Notes: generated by a model from the letters alone, not told the origin. A stretch of 64,000 bases of DNA from Sedimentibacter sp. (GCA_018436705.1 JAHDLA010000004.1:1-64000); one strand, 5' to 3'. Numbered from the stretch's first letter, positions 1-8,284 are shown. Numbers and translations: made by a program.

Positions 1-187
1 AATTTCAGGTGTTGAAATAATGGACTTGGAAGATGCGGTTAAGCTTTTGTGGAAGAACGGAATTTACGCTGAAAGCGGAATGGGATGTACAGGGCCTATA
101 ATTTTAGTGAATGATGCAAATATTGGTAAGGCAATTGAAATCCTTGCCGATAATGATTATATTGCTAAAGAAAAATCTGATTGTTAG
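1..187 (+). CDS. grdD: Glycine/sarcosine/betaine reductase component C, alpha subunit (3' end only)
   Basis: Only the last 61 codons are present, read from base 2 to a TAG at 185-187. The tail contains the segment AESGMGCTGPIILVN, with a cysteine about 32 residues from the end. In GrdD the acetyl-transferring thiol (Cys359 in Eubacterium acidaminophilum, from memory) also lies close to the C-terminus, which is my main reason for the name. Component C takes the carboxymethyl-selenoether from protein A and releases acetyl phosphate. The family also resembles PlsX, so a PlsX-like paralogue is the alternative. The glycine riboswitch 2 kb downstream and a selenoprotein at 24.3 kb fit an organism with glycine reductase. 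The identification rests on a short tail and is moderate. Confidence 0.55.
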   Translation, partial: ISGVEIMDLEDAVKLLWKNGIYAESGMGCTGPIILVNDANIGKAIEILADNDYIAKEKSDC

Positions 188-253
188 TACCTGTGGAATG
201 TTGTTGAAAAAGTTCGTCATGCAAGTTATCGTAATGCAGGCGGACTTTTTAAC

Positions 254-287
254 AATATGGGCAGCGCTTCTTGCACCTGCCCATATT
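254..287 (+). terminator. Strong hairpin after grdD, probable terminator
   Basis: Perfect 11-bp inverted repeat (254-264 with 277-287) around a 12-nt loop, 67 bases after the grdD-like stop and before the convergent UPF0210 gene. The U-tract on the plus strand is poor (TATTTG), so it may be a processing or stability hairpin rather than a strong intrinsic terminator. Confidence 0.5.
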
Positions 288-315
288 ATTTGAAGAAAGC
301 AATGCATAGATAATT

Positions 316-1674
316 CTAATTTTTAAAGCTGTGTATCGGAGCAGGTATTTTACCTCCTCTTTCTACGAATTTATCGCTTGAAAATTTACTTACAGGCATT
401 ATTGGTGCTCTGCCCAGCAGACCTCCAAATTCTGCCGTATCGCCTAGACTTTTTCCGTATACCGGAATTAATCTTACGGCTGTTGTTTTCTGATTAATAA
501 CACCTATGGCACACTCATCTGCCATAATTGCAGAAATTGTGCTTGCTTTGGTATCTCCCGGTATGGCAATCATATCTAATCCTACTGAACAAACGCAAGT
601 CATTGCTTCAAGCTTTTCAATGACCAAAGAACCTCTGTTAACTGCATTTATCATTCCTTCGTCTTCGCTTACAGGTATAAAAGCACCGCTCAGGCCTCCT
701 ACATTTGAAGAAGCCATGATTCCTCCCTTTTTAACTGCGTCATTTAGCAGTGCCAGGGCTGCAGTTGTACCGTGAGCTCCGCAGCTTTCAAGCCCTATTT
801 CTTCCAGAATTCTTGCAACACTATCACCTATATCTGCAGTAGGAGCAAGAGATAAATCCATTATGCCAAATGGTATGTCCAATATTTGTGAAATTTCCTT
901 TGCAACAACTTCTCCGGCTCTGGTAAGCTTAAAAGCTGTTTTCTTTATTGTCTCGCATACTGATGTGAAGTCCTGACCCCTTATTTGTTCAAGTGCGTTT
1001 TTAACGACTCCGGGGCCGCTTACGCCTACATTTATTGAAGCCTCAGGTTGTCCGGGCCCATGAAATGCTCCCGCCATAAAGGGATTGTCCTCAACAGCAT
1101 TTGCGAATATAACCAATTTTGCACAACCAATGCTGTTGTTATCTCTTGTAAGATAAGCGGTATCTTTAACAATTTTGCCCATTAACTTTACTGCATCCAT
1201 ATTTATACCTGCTTTAGTTGAAGCTACGTTAATTGAAGAACAAACTTTTTCTGTTGAAGCCAAAGCTTCAGGAATTGAATTTATTAATATTAAATCTCCC
1301 TTAGTAAACCCTTTTTGAACTAGAGCAGAGTATCCACCTATGAAGTCAACTCCGGCGGCATCTGCAGCTTTGTCTAGAGTCTGTGCAAATTTTACATAGT
1401 CGGTGTCATTGCATGAACCTGCAATTAATGAAACAGGAGTTACTGAAATTCTTTTGTTTATAATGGGTATACCAAATTCTTTTTCGGTTTTTTCAGCTGT
1501 TTCAACAAAATGTTCAGATAATCGCGTTATTTTATCATATATTTTATTCCTGGATTTTTGACCATCTGTATCTGCACAGTCTAAAAGTGAAATTCCCATT
1601 GTAATAGTTCTAATGTCAAATTTTAATTTATCAACCATATTGATGGTTTCAAGTATATTTTTATAATTAATCAT
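316..1674 (-). CDS. PFL family protein, UPF0210 (DUF711)
   Basis: 452 residues, the normal length of the UPF0210/DUF711 family, whose fold resembles pyruvate formate-lyase but which lacks an assigned reaction. Features of the family are visible: an N-terminal [10 protein letters not shown] segment, a glycine-rich stretch around [14 protein letters not shown], and a C-terminal part with [21 protein letters not shown]. The ATG at 1674 is preceded by AAGGAGATAAA, a good ribosome binding site. It lies 9 bases after the ACT-domain gene and is almost certainly co-transcribed with it; this two-gene order is widespread in Firmicutes and archaea. The pair sits behind a glycine riboswitch, so a role linked to glycine or one-carbon supply is suggested, but the biochemical function is unknown. 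Confidence 0.9.
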   Translation of the reverse strand: MINYKNILETINMVDKLKFDIRTITMGISLLDCADTDGQKSRNKIYDKITRLSEHFVETAEKTEKEFGIPIINKRISVTPVSLIAGSCNDTDYVKFAQTLDKAADAAGVDFIGGYSALVQKGFTKGDLILINSIPEALASTEKVCSSINVASTKAGINMDAVKLMGKIVKDTAYLTRDNNSIGCAKLVIFANAVEDNPFMAGAFHGPGQPEASINVGVSGPGVVKNALEQIRGQDFTSVCETIKKTAFKLTRAGEVVAKEISQILDIPFGIMDLSLAPTADIGDSVARILEEIGLESCGAHGTTAALALLNDAVKKGGIMASSNVGGLSGAFIPVSEDEGMINAVNRGSLVIEKLEAMTCVCSVGLDMIAIPGDTKASTISAIMADECAIGVINQKTTAVRLIPVYGKSLGDTAEFGGLLGRAPIMPVSKFSSDKFVERGGKIPAPIHSFKN

Positions 1675-1683
1675 TTTATCTCC

Positions 1684-1953
1684 TTATATTTCATACATTT
1701 TGTCAAAAATATCTTCTCGTTGTATTCTGATATTCATACATAATTCATCACCTTTTTTGTTAAGGTCCTGCTGCAGGTCAGCGAATCCTATGTTCATTTT
1801 ATCTAAATCAACCAACATTATCATTGTAAAGTACTCTCTCATTACTGTCTGGTTAATGTCAAGAATATTTATGTTGCAATTTGATAAAAGAGTTGAAATG
1901 CCAGCAATTATGCCAGTTTTGTCTTTCCCTATTATTGTTATTATACCTTTCAT
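1684..1953 (-). CDS. ACT domain-containing protein, UPF0237
   Basis: 89-residue single ACT domain starting MKGIITIIGKDKTGIIAGIS, typical of UPF0237 (GcvR-like). ACT domains bind amino acids, and stand-alone ones usually act as ligand-sensing partners of another protein, here presumably the UPF0210 product encoded 9 bases downstream. An in-frame TTG at 1965 would add four residues, but the GGAGG ribosome binding site overlaps that codon and is correctly spaced for the ATG at 1953, so the shorter form is chosen. Expression is expected to depend on the glycine riboswitch at 2101-2195, with a terminator in between at 2045-2062. The bound ligand is probably an amino acid, possibly glycine, which is inference. 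Confidence 0.88.
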   Translation of the reverse strand: MKGIITIIGKDKTGIIAGISTLLSNCNINILDINQTVMREYFTMIMLVDLDKMNIGFADLQQDLNKKGDELCMNIRIQREDIFDKMYEI

Positions 1954-2040
1954 TATGTCCTCCAAATATTTAGTTGTGGATGAAAGTTAGGGCATAACCG
2001 CTTCACACAAAATATTGGCATCCTTTCTGCCGAAAATACA

Positions 2041-2064
2041 AAAAAGAGACTTGGAAGTCTCTTT
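2041..2064 (-). terminator. Terminator of the glycine riboswitch leader
   Basis: Read leftward, the stem is AGAGACT / AGTCTCT (2062-2056 with 2051-2045) with a 4-nt loop, followed by a T-rich run ending near 2030. It lies between the glycine aptamer and the ACT gene start, as expected for a transcriptional expression platform. Confidence 0.8.
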
Positions 2065-2100
2065 CTATTAACAACAAAAATAAAAATACCTAGTATTTTA

Positions 2101-2195
2101 TATCTCTGTTCTTTTACCTGAGAGTTTCATTACATTACGTAACTTTCCCCTTCGGTGCTCAAGTGAGTCTCTCCAGAGTTATGTCCATTGACGGT
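2101..2195 (-). promoter_or_regulatory. Glycine riboswitch (single aptamer)
   Basis: On the minus strand the order is CTGGAGAGA, GCACCGAAGGGG, AACTCTCAGGTAAAAG and ACAGAG, the conserved blocks of the gcvT/glycine aptamer. Only one full aptamer is visible. It follows its own promoter by a few bases and precedes a terminator and then the UPF0237-UPF0210 pair. In this family glycine binding normally turns downstream genes on by preventing termination. That direction is assumed here, not shown. Confidence 0.92.
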
Positions 2196-2244
2196 TAATT
2201 TACAATCTTCCGCCAACTTCATCCAACATGTTTTATTAGACGTC

Positions 2245-2273
2245 AGTATACACTCATTATTTATAAAAATCAA
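2245..2273 (-). promoter_or_regulatory. SigA-type promoter of the riboswitch operon
   Basis: Leftward -35 TTGATT (2273-2268) and -10 TATACT (2250-2245) separated by 17 bases. The predicted start near 2238 places the glycine aptamer at the very 5' end of the transcript. Confidence 0.75.
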
Positions 2274-2361
2274 GTAATATTTTAAATTTATATAAATTAG
2301 TTTAGCATAATTAATAAATTTTTGGTATAATGATATACTAGAAGTAATAATAGGAATTCAA

Positions 2362-2387
2362 ATTATAATGATGTATATCATTATAAT
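2362..2387. repeat. Perfect AT-rich inverted repeat upstream of rpoN
   Basis: Two 11-bp arms (ATTATAATGAT and its complement) flank a GTAT loop, followed on the plus strand by ATTTTTA. It lies between the divergent riboswitch and rpoN promoters, about 23 bases before the rpoN -35. It could be an operator or a weak terminator for upstream plus-strand transcription. Confidence 0.5.
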
Positions 2388-2409
2388 ATTTTTAGTGGCA
2401 TAATAAATA

Positions 2410-2437
2410 TTGAAATTTTAATAAAACTTGGTATAAT
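2410..2437 (+). promoter_or_regulatory. SigA-type promoter of rpoN
   Basis: -35 TTGAAA (2410-2415) and -10 TATAAT (2432-2437) with 16-bp spacing, 24 bases before the rpoN start codon. Confidence 0.7.
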
Positions 2438-2460
2438 AGATATCAACAAGGAGTGATATT

Positions 2461-3876
2461 ATGAAAATGGGTTTTGAACTAAACTTATCACAAACTCAAA
2501 AGCTTATAATGACGCCTGAATTGAGACAAGCTATTCAAATTCTGCAATTCAACAACGTTGAGTTAATGGAGTTTATATACAAGCAATTGGAGGTAAATCC
2601 TTTTCTTGAATCAGCTGACAGCAAAAATCAGGAATCTGGTTCAACAGAAAATACAGATGATGAATCCAATTATGATAAAAATGATAGCAGAGATGAAATC
2701 GATTGGAAGGAAGTCACAGAGAGGTATGACGATTTAAGCTACAAGGCATATGAAAGAAATACCGATTCAGATGAAAGGCAATCATTTGAAAGCTACACTT
2801 CAAAAAAAATGTCTTTAAAAGATCATCTTATGGTGCAGCTTGGGGTTTCTGTAAAGACAAGCAAGGAAAAGAGAATAGGTGAATTTATAATAGAGTCTCT
2901 TGACAATAAAGGGTACCTGGGATGCTCTCTTCAGGATATAAGCTTGCTGCTGAATGAGGACGTCATAGAAATAGAAAGAATTTTAAGGTTGATACAAACT
3001 TTTGATCCGGTTGGAGTGGCGGCAAGAAACTTGAGCGAATGCCTTATGATACAGCTCAGAGAAAAAGGAATACAGGATAAGAATGCATATATTATAGCTG
3101 AAAATTATCTGGAGGAAATTGCATTAAACAAGGTGCAAAAGATTGCGAAGGATTTAAAAATAAGTGTTACGAGAGTTCAAGGCCTGTGTGACATAATCAA
3201 AATGCTTGAACCAAAGCCGTCCAGAGGATTCATTGTAGATTCGGATAATATAAGGTATATAGTTCCTGATGTTACTATAGAAAAAATTAATGATGAATAT
3301 GTAATAATCGTAAATGACAATAATCTTCCTACGCTCACTATAAGCAGCTACTATAAAAGCATGATTAATAATTTGGCCGACAAGGAAGCAAATAAATTTG
3401 TGAATGATAAGCTTAATTCATCAATGTGGCTTATTAAGAGCATTGAACAAAGAAGAATGACATTGTACAAGGTTACTGAATCAATATTAAAATTTCAGAG
3501 AAGATTTTTTGAAGAAGGCAAGACGGCATTGAAGCCTTTGGTGTTGAAAGACGTGGCTGATGATATTGGTGTGCATGAATCTACAGTAAGCAGAGCAACA
3601 AACGGAAAATATGTTCAGACTCCAAGAGGACTGTTTGAATTAAAATATTTCTTTGCAAGCAGTATTAGTGAAACCGGAGGCGATGGAATTTCATCAACAA
3701 GTGTTAAGACTCAAATACAAAATTTGATTAACAGAGAAAATTCTCAAAAACCCATGAGTGACCAAAAGATTGCAGAAATGTTAAGTGCTGAAGGTATAAA
3801 AATTTCAAGAAGAACTGTAGCGAAATACAGAGATGAGATGAGAATACCTTCATCTTCAATGAGAAGAAGGTATTGA
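2461..3876 (+). CDS. rpoN: RNA polymerase sigma-54 factor
   Basis: 471 residues, full length for RpoN. Region I at residues 1-50 is glutamine- and leucine-rich (LSQTQKLIMTPELRQAIQIL), the part contacted by enhancer-binding ATPases. The core-binding domain follows an acidic linker (about 55-100). Near the end comes an HTH (VADDIGVHESTVSRATNGKY) and the RpoN box ISRRTVAKYRDEM that reads the -24 promoter element. The ATG has AAGGAG nine bases upstream. It directs transcription of genes needing bacterial enhancer-binding proteins, which in amino-acid-fermenting clostridia often control amino-acid catabolism. No sigma-54 activator is encoded in this window. It is monocistronic between its own promoter and a terminator at 3891-3919. 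Confidence 0.97.
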   Translation: MKMGFELNLSQTQKLIMTPELRQAIQILQFNNVELMEFIYKQLEVNPFLESADSKNQESGSTENTDDESNYDKNDSRDEIDWKEVTERYDDLSYKAYERNTDSDERQSFESYTSKKMSLKDHLMVQLGVSVKTSKEKRIGEFIIESLDNKGYLGCSLQDISLLLNEDVIEIERILRLIQTFDPVGVAARNLSECLMIQLREKGIQDKNAYIIAENYLEEIALNKVQKIAKDLKISVTRVQGLCDIIKMLEPKPSRGFIVDSDNIRYIVPDVTIEKINDEYVIIVNDNNLPTLTISSYYKSMINNLADKEANKFVNDKLNSSMWLIKSIEQRRMTLYKVTESILKFQRRFFEEGKTALKPLVLKDVADDIGVHESTVSRATNGKYVQTPRGLFELKYFFASSISETGGDGISSTSVKTQIQNLINRENSQKPMSDQKIAEMLSAEGIKISRRTVAKYRDEMRIPSSSMRRRY

Positions 3877-3890
3877 TAAAGTATAAATCA

Positions 3891-3919
3891 GAACGTACAA
3901 TTACGTACGCTCTTTTTTA
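3891..3919 (+). terminator. rpoN terminator
   Basis: Imperfect stem with core CGTAC / GTACG (3894-3898 with 3905-3909), followed by CTCTTTTTTATTTTTT, 15 bases after the rpoN stop codon. Confidence 0.7.
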
Positions 3920-4063
3920 TTTTTTGCTGTACATAAATTATTTAGTGTGATATAATTTTAACTGTAGAACACATATAAACATATCCGTTTTAGTAGTATA
4001 ACACATTTCTTTTTAACATTTCTTTTTTATCAAATTAAAAATTCAAAAAATTTTAAATTAGTG

Positions 4064-4091
4064 TTGCAATATAAGAGAAATATGGTAAAAT
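4064..4091 (+). promoter_or_regulatory. Promoter of the cggR-glycolytic operon
   Basis: -35 TTGCAA (4064-4069) and -10 TAAAAT (4086-4091), 16-bp spacing. The expected start near 4098 coincides with the left edge of the CggR operator, so a bound repressor would block initiation or early elongation. Confidence 0.7.
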
Positions 4092-4097
4092 GATGCT

Positions 4098-4133
4098 AGG
4101 GACATAAAGTGCATATATGGGACATATTATATC
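4098..4133 (+). promoter_or_regulatory. CggR operator (two direct repeats)
   Basis: GGGACATA occurs at 4099-4106 and again at 4119-4126, exactly 20 bases apart. Six bases after each GGGAC come TGCA and TATC, which align with the TGTC half of the Bacillus subtilis operator (CGGGAC-N6-TGTC-N4, repeated with a 20-bp period). The site lies between the promoter and the cggR ribosome binding site at 4136-4140. CggR is therefore expected to repress its own operon until fructose-1,6-bisphosphate accumulates. Confidence 0.85.
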
Positions 4134-4144
4134 CCGGAGGGTAT

Positions 4145-5170
4145 ATGAATATAAACAAAATACTTGAAATACAAAATAGAATAGTTCCTGAAACCTTTGA
4201 TTTGTTAATGAAAAGATACGAGATTCTTAAAATCATAAGCACTTTTCAGCCCATTGGCAGGAGAAACTTATCAGCAAAGCTAGGAATTTCTGAAAGGATC
4301 ATGCGTGCAGAAATTGATAAATTAAAGGAAATGGATTTGCTTGATATTCAGGCTGCCGGAGTAAGCTTGACAGGAATGGGCTTAACCTTGCTTTCAGATA
4401 TACATAATACATTTTATTATATTAAAAATTTGTCTGAAATAGAATTAAAACTTATGGAAAAGCTAAGACTTAAAAGAGTGGCGGTAGTTTCCGGAGATGC
4501 GGATAAGGACAGCTTTACATTCGTTGACCTTGGTAAAAAAGCTGCTGAAATTGTAAAGGATCTAATAAGAAATGATACGGTTTTAGGAATATCAGGCGGA
4601 ACCACAATGGCGTGCGTAGTCAATCAGATGAAGAGAAAAAAAGGAATTAAAAATCTTTTAGTTCTTCCTGCCAGAGGCGGATTAAGCGAGGAACTTGAGA
4701 TACAGGCAAATACCATTGCTGCTAATTTAGCCGAAAAACTGGATGCTTCATACAAGCTTTTGCACATTCCGGATAATCTGGATGAAACAGAATTAAGCAT
4801 ATTAAAAAATAACAAGCTTATAAACGATGTTCTTGAAGACATTCAGCGAATAGACTTGTTGGTTTTCGGACTTGGTAATGCCAGAGATATGGCAATAAGA
4901 AGAAAATCCGACAAACGTGTTTTTAATATAATTGAGTCGGAAAGATTAACAGCAGAGGCTTTCGGATATTTTTTCGACAAAGATGGCAATGTAAAAATGC
5001 ACACTAACTCTGTGGGAATAACCATGGATAACTTTAGGTCAATAAAAAACGCAGTAGGTGTTGCCGGCGGAAGCTCTAAGGCGGAAGCTATTTATTCAAT
5101 TTCTAAATTTAATAATAATTTTATCCTTATTACAGATGAAGCAGCTGCAAAAAGGATATTAGAATTATAG
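4145..5170 (+). CDS. cggR: Central glycolytic genes regulator, SorC family
   Basis: 341 residues starting MNINKILEIQNRIVPE, the length of Bacillus CggR. An N-terminal winged helix (about 25-85, with RRNLSAKLGISERIMRAEID) is followed by the sugar-phosphate-binding SorC domain (about 90-335; GISGGTTMACVV, LPARGGLSEELEIQANTIAANLA). In the family, fructose-1,6-bisphosphate loosens the repressor from its operator. A GTG at 4109 could extend the frame, but it lies inside the operator, and the GGAGG at 4136-4140 fits the ATG at 4145. The gene is first in an operon with gapA, pgk, tpiA, gpmI and eno, the same order as in Bacillus, so the regulator controls lower glycolysis and itself. Confidence 0.96.
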   Translation: MNINKILEIQNRIVPETFDLLMKRYEILKIISTFQPIGRRNLSAKLGISERIMRAEIDKLKEMDLLDIQAAGVSLTGMGLTLLSDIHNTFYYIKNLSEIELKLMEKLRLKRVAVVSGDADKDSFTFVDLGKKAAEIVKDLIRNDTVLGISGGTTMACVVNQMKRKKGIKNLLVLPARGGLSEELEIQANTIAANLAEKLDASYKLLHIPDNLDETELSILKNNKLINDVLEDIQRIDLLVFGLGNARDMAIRRKSDKRVFNIIESERLTAEAFGYFFDKDGNVKMHTNSVGITMDNFRSIKNAVGVAGGSSKAEAIYSISKFNNNFILITDEAAAKRILEL

Positions 5171-5213
5171 ATAAGAATAACTAAATTAATTATATTTATA
5201 ATTGGAGGATAAT

Positions 5214-6221
5214 ATGGTAAAAGTAGCAATTAACGGATTTGGAAGAATCGGGAGACTTGCATTAAGGTTAATGACACAGGACAGCAATTTTAAGGTAATG
5301 GCAATAAATACAAATTCAAGTGCCGAGACGCTGGCTTATCTGCTGAAATATGATACAGCTCACGGAAACTTTATGACGGACAAAATTACATACAATGAAA
5401 ATGCATTGATAGTAGATGGAAATGAAATTATTACATCGAGCAATAAGGATCCTGAAAACTGCAATTGGAAAGAACTTGATATTGATCTTGTAATAGACTG
5501 CACAGGTAAATTTAATGATGCTGAAAAAGCACAGGCTCATATTAGAGCTGGAGCTAAAAAAGTATTGCTGTCAGCTCCTGGAAAAGGAGATTTGAAAACA
5601 ATCGTATACAATGTTAACCATGAAATACTTGACGGAACTGAAACTGTAATATCAGCAGCCTCCTGCACAACAAACTGTCTGGCTCCTCTGGCAAAAGTAT
5701 TAAATGATTCATTTGGAATTGAAAAAGGTTTGATGACAACTGTTCATGCATACACAAATGACCAGAACATCCATGATAACTCGCATAAGAAGGGAATTAT
5801 GGCAAGAAGAGGTCGTGCAGCAGCAGCGAACATCGTTCCTACAGCAACTGGTGCGGCAAAGACTGTTGGAAAAGTTCTGCCTGAATTAGAAGGAAAATTA
5901 GACGGCATAGCTCTTAGAGTTCCTACAGTTACAGGCTCTGTTGTAGACTTAACTGTTGAATTAAAAAGAAACACTACAGTTGAAGAAATAAATAAAGCTG
6001 TTAAGGATGCATCTAACGAAACATTGGCTTACACAGAAGATCCAATAGTTTCAAGTGATGTTATAGGCAGCCATTATGCAAGTATATTTGATGCGTTATC
6101 AACTCAAATACTTGAACGTGACGGAAAACAAATGATTAAGCTTATAACATGGTATGACAATGAAATGTCGTTTACTGCCCAATTAGTAAGACTTGCTAAG
6201 TACTGGGGATCAATGAAATAA
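5214..6221 (+). CDS. gap: Glyceraldehyde-3-phosphate dehydrogenase, type I
   Basis: 335 residues. The Rossmann motif INGFGRIGR opens the protein, the catalytic block SAASCTTNCLAPLAK carries the nucleophilic cysteine, and TTVHAYTNDQ follows. It oxidises glyceraldehyde-3-phosphate to 1,3-bisphosphoglycerate. A TTG at 5202 lies in the ribosome binding site; the ATG at 5214 with TTGGAGGATAAT is the real start. At the position of the NAD-selecting aspartate (Asp32 of classical GapA, in AVNDL) this protein has AINTN, and the next residues SSAETLAYLLKYDT are closer to Bacillus GapB than to GapA. The cofactor may thus be NADP or mixed, although the gene sits directly behind cggR as gapA does. Confidence 0.96.
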   Translation: MVKVAINGFGRIGRLALRLMTQDSNFKVMAINTNSSAETLAYLLKYDTAHGNFMTDKITYNENALIVDGNEIITSSNKDPENCNWKELDIDLVIDCTGKFNDAEKAQAHIRAGAKKVLLSAPGKGDLKTIVYNVNHEILDGTETVISAASCTTNCLAPLAKVLNDSFGIEKGLMTTVHAYTNDQNIHDNSHKKGIMARRGRAAAANIVPTATGAAKTVGKVLPELEGKLDGIALRVPTVTGSVVDLTVELKRNTTVEEINKAVKDASNETLAYTEDPIVSSDVIGSHYASIFDALSTQILERDGKQMIKLITWYDNEMSFTAQLVRLAKYWGSMK

Positions 6222-6228
6222 TTAAACT

Positions 6229-6293
6229 ATAGCTGAACGAGAGTGAACAACAGCGAAATTAATATTGCTTATGTTCTTCTGAGGTTCAGCTAT
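6229..6293 (+). repeat. Long hairpin in the gap-pgk spacer
   Basis: Perfect 10-bp arms ATAGCTGAAC (6229-6238) and GTTCAGCTAT (6284-6293) enclose a second short stem (GAACA 6244-6248 with TGTTC 6272-6276). The structure ends six bases before the pgk ribosome binding site. There is no T-run, so it is more likely an mRNA processing or stability element separating gap from the downstream genes than a terminator. Confidence 0.6.
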
Positions 6294-6309
6294 TGTTATG
6301 GAGGATTGT

Positions 6310-7503
6310 ATGAACAAAAAAACTTTAAGAGATATTGATGTTAAGAACAAGAGAGTTTTAGTAAGATGTGATTTCAATGTTCCCTTGGATGAAAACAGAA
6401 ATATAACTGATGACATAAGAATAAAAAGCTCACTTCCTACTTTGAACTACCTTTTGGATAAAGGCGCTTCGCTGATTATCATGTCTCATTTGGGAAGACC
6501 CAAAGGAGAAGCAAATGAGAAGTATTCGTTGTTGCCTGTGGCTGAGAGACTGAGAATATTGTTGGACAGAAAAGTAATATTTGAAAACTGCGATGTGGTA
6601 GTTGATGATAATGTTAAAAATAGAGCTTCTCTGCTAAAGGCAGGTGAAGTTATGCTTCTTCAAAACACTAGATATAGGAAAGAAGAAGAGAAGAATGGTG
6701 AAGAGTTTTCTAAAGACCTAGCTTCAATGGCTGATTTATTTGTTAATGATGCATTTGGAACTGCTCATAGGGCACATGCGTCAAATGCTGGAGTATGCAG
6801 GTATCTTCCTTCTGCCGTAGGATTTCTTGTAGAAAAGGAAATAGAGATAATGGGAAATGCTCTTGAGAATCCGAAAAGGCCTCTTACAGCTATACTTGGA
6901 GGAGCAAAGGTATCAGATAAAATTGCTGTAATAGAAAACCTGCTGAATATTGCTGATAATATTTTGATAGGCGGTGGAATGGCATATACATTTTTGAAAG
7001 CAAGTGGACATTCAATCGGAAATTCTTTGCTTGAAGAAGAAAAAGTAAGTCTTGCTAAGGAATTAATGGAAAAAGCAAGCAATAAGAATGTAAAGCTATT
7101 GCTTCCTGTAGATACAGTAGCTGCTAAGGAATTTAAAAATGATGCAGACTTTGTAACAGTTGATTCAGATAAAATACCTGATGATTATATGGGATTAGAC
7201 ATAGGAGAAAAAACCGTTGCATCATTCAGTGATGTTATACGCACATCAGGAACTGTTATTTGGAATGGCCCTCTTGGAGTGTTTGAAATGGAAAACTTTG
7301 CAAAGGGAACAAACTCAATAGCTGAATGTATTGCCGAAAACAAAGAGGTGATTTCCATTATAGGGGGAGGAGATAGCGCTGCAGCTGTTGAAAAAGCAGG
7401 CCTCGCCGATAAAATAACTCATATATCTACCGGGGGCGGAGCATCCCTAGAATTTTTAGAAGGAAAAGTGCTTCCCGGAATAGATGCGGTTGACGATAAA
7501 TAG
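6310..7503 (+). CDS. pgk: Phosphoglycerate kinase
   Basis: 397 residues, the usual length. The N-terminal substrate half shows RVLVRCDFNVPLDE and SHLGRPKG. The hinge and nucleotide half show ILGGAKVSDKI, WNGPLGVFE and the C-terminal IIGGGDSAAAVE. The enzyme transfers phosphate from 1,3-bisphosphoglycerate to ADP. An ATG at 6298 overlaps the GGAGG site (6300-6304), so the ATG at 6310 is chosen. It is separated from gap by an 88-base spacer holding a large hairpin and is followed 10 bases later by tpiA. Confidence 0.98.
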   Translation: MNKKTLRDIDVKNKRVLVRCDFNVPLDENRNITDDIRIKSSLPTLNYLLDKGASLIIMSHLGRPKGEANEKYSLLPVAERLRILLDRKVIFENCDVVVDDNVKNRASLLKAGEVMLLQNTRYRKEEEKNGEEFSKDLASMADLFVNDAFGTAHRAHASNAGVCRYLPSAVGFLVEKEIEIMGNALENPKRPLTAILGGAKVSDKIAVIENLLNIADNILIGGGMAYTFLKASGHSIGNSLLEEEKVSLAKELMEKASNKNVKLLLPVDTVAAKEFKNDADFVTVDSDKIPDDYMGLDIGEKTVASFSDVIRTSGTVIWNGPLGVFEMENFAKGTNSIAECIAENKEVISIIGGGDSAAAVEKAGLADKITHISTGGGASLEFLEGKVLPGIDAVDDK

Positions 7504-7513
7504 GAGGAATAGT

Positions 7514-8272
7514 ATGAGAAAAACATTGATAGCCGGAAATTGGAAAATGAACAATGACATTGAGCAAAGTTTGATGCTTGCAGATAATTTGAAATCATTG
7601 TCAGGAGAATTTGACAATAATGTGGATGTGCTCATATGTCCGACTTTTACATCTTTATATTCAGTTAAGGAAGCTTTAAAAAACTCAAATATCAAAATAG
7701 GCGCACAAAATATGCATTTTGAGAATAATGGAGCATATACAGGCGAAATATCACCGTTGATGTTAAAAGAAATGGGAATTGAATATGTTATTATAGGTCA
7801 TTCTGAAAGAAGACAATATTTTAATGAAACAGATGAAACTGTCAATAAGAAATTGAAGTCTGCATTGGAGTATGGTATAATTCCTATACTATGTGTAGGC
7901 GAAACTCTTGAGCAAAGAGACAGCGGCATTGAAAAGGAAACAGTCAGAAATCAGATTACAAAGGCCTTTAATAATATAGAAGATTCTGATGCGGAGAAAA
8001 TAACTGTAGCGTATGAGCCTATATGGGCAATCGGGACAGGGAGAACTGCATCAAGCAAGCAGGCAAATGACATGGCTTCTTTTATAAGAAAATGCATTTC
8101 AGAGATATATAGTAAAGAGTCAGCCGACAATGTAATAATACAGTACGGCGGAAGTGTAAAGGGCAGCAACGCTAAAGAAATATTAAGCGAATCTGATATT
8201 GACGGTGCATTAGTAGGTGGAGCGAGCTTAAAAGCAGATGAGTTTCTAAAAATAATTAATTATGCTAAGTAA
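7514..8272 (+). CDS. tpiA: Triosephosphate isomerase
   Basis: 252 residues, TIM barrel. Active-site landmarks are NWKMN (residues 10-14, lysine), the histidine in IIGHSERR, the glutamate in AYEPIWAIGTG with the closing loop, and the phosphate-binding YGGSVK near the end. It interconverts dihydroxyacetone phosphate and glyceraldehyde-3-phosphate. A longer reading from 7484 would overlap the pgk stop and the AGGAGG site at 7502-7507; the ATG at 7514 fits both spacing and family. It belongs to the cggR operon, with 12 bases to gpmI. Confidence 0.98.
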   Translation: MRKTLIAGNWKMNNDIEQSLMLADNLKSLSGEFDNNVDVLICPTFTSLYSVKEALKNSNIKIGAQNMHFENNGAYTGEISPLMLKEMGIEYVIIGHSERRQYFNETDETVNKKLKSALEYGIIPILCVGETLEQRDSGIEKETVRNQITKAFNNIEDSDAEKITVAYEPIWAIGTGRTASSKQANDMASFIRKCISEIYSKESADNVIIQYGGSVKGSNAKEILSESDIDGALVGGASLKADEFLKIINYAK

Positions 8273-8284
8273 GGTAGGTTATAT

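Noticed and set aside
1965..1965. TTG as start of the UPF0237 gene; likewise the upstream starts at 4109, 5202, 6298, 9824, 16288, 33170 and 58404
   Set aside because: Each lies inside or beyond the GGAGG-type ribosome binding site of a better-placed start codon.
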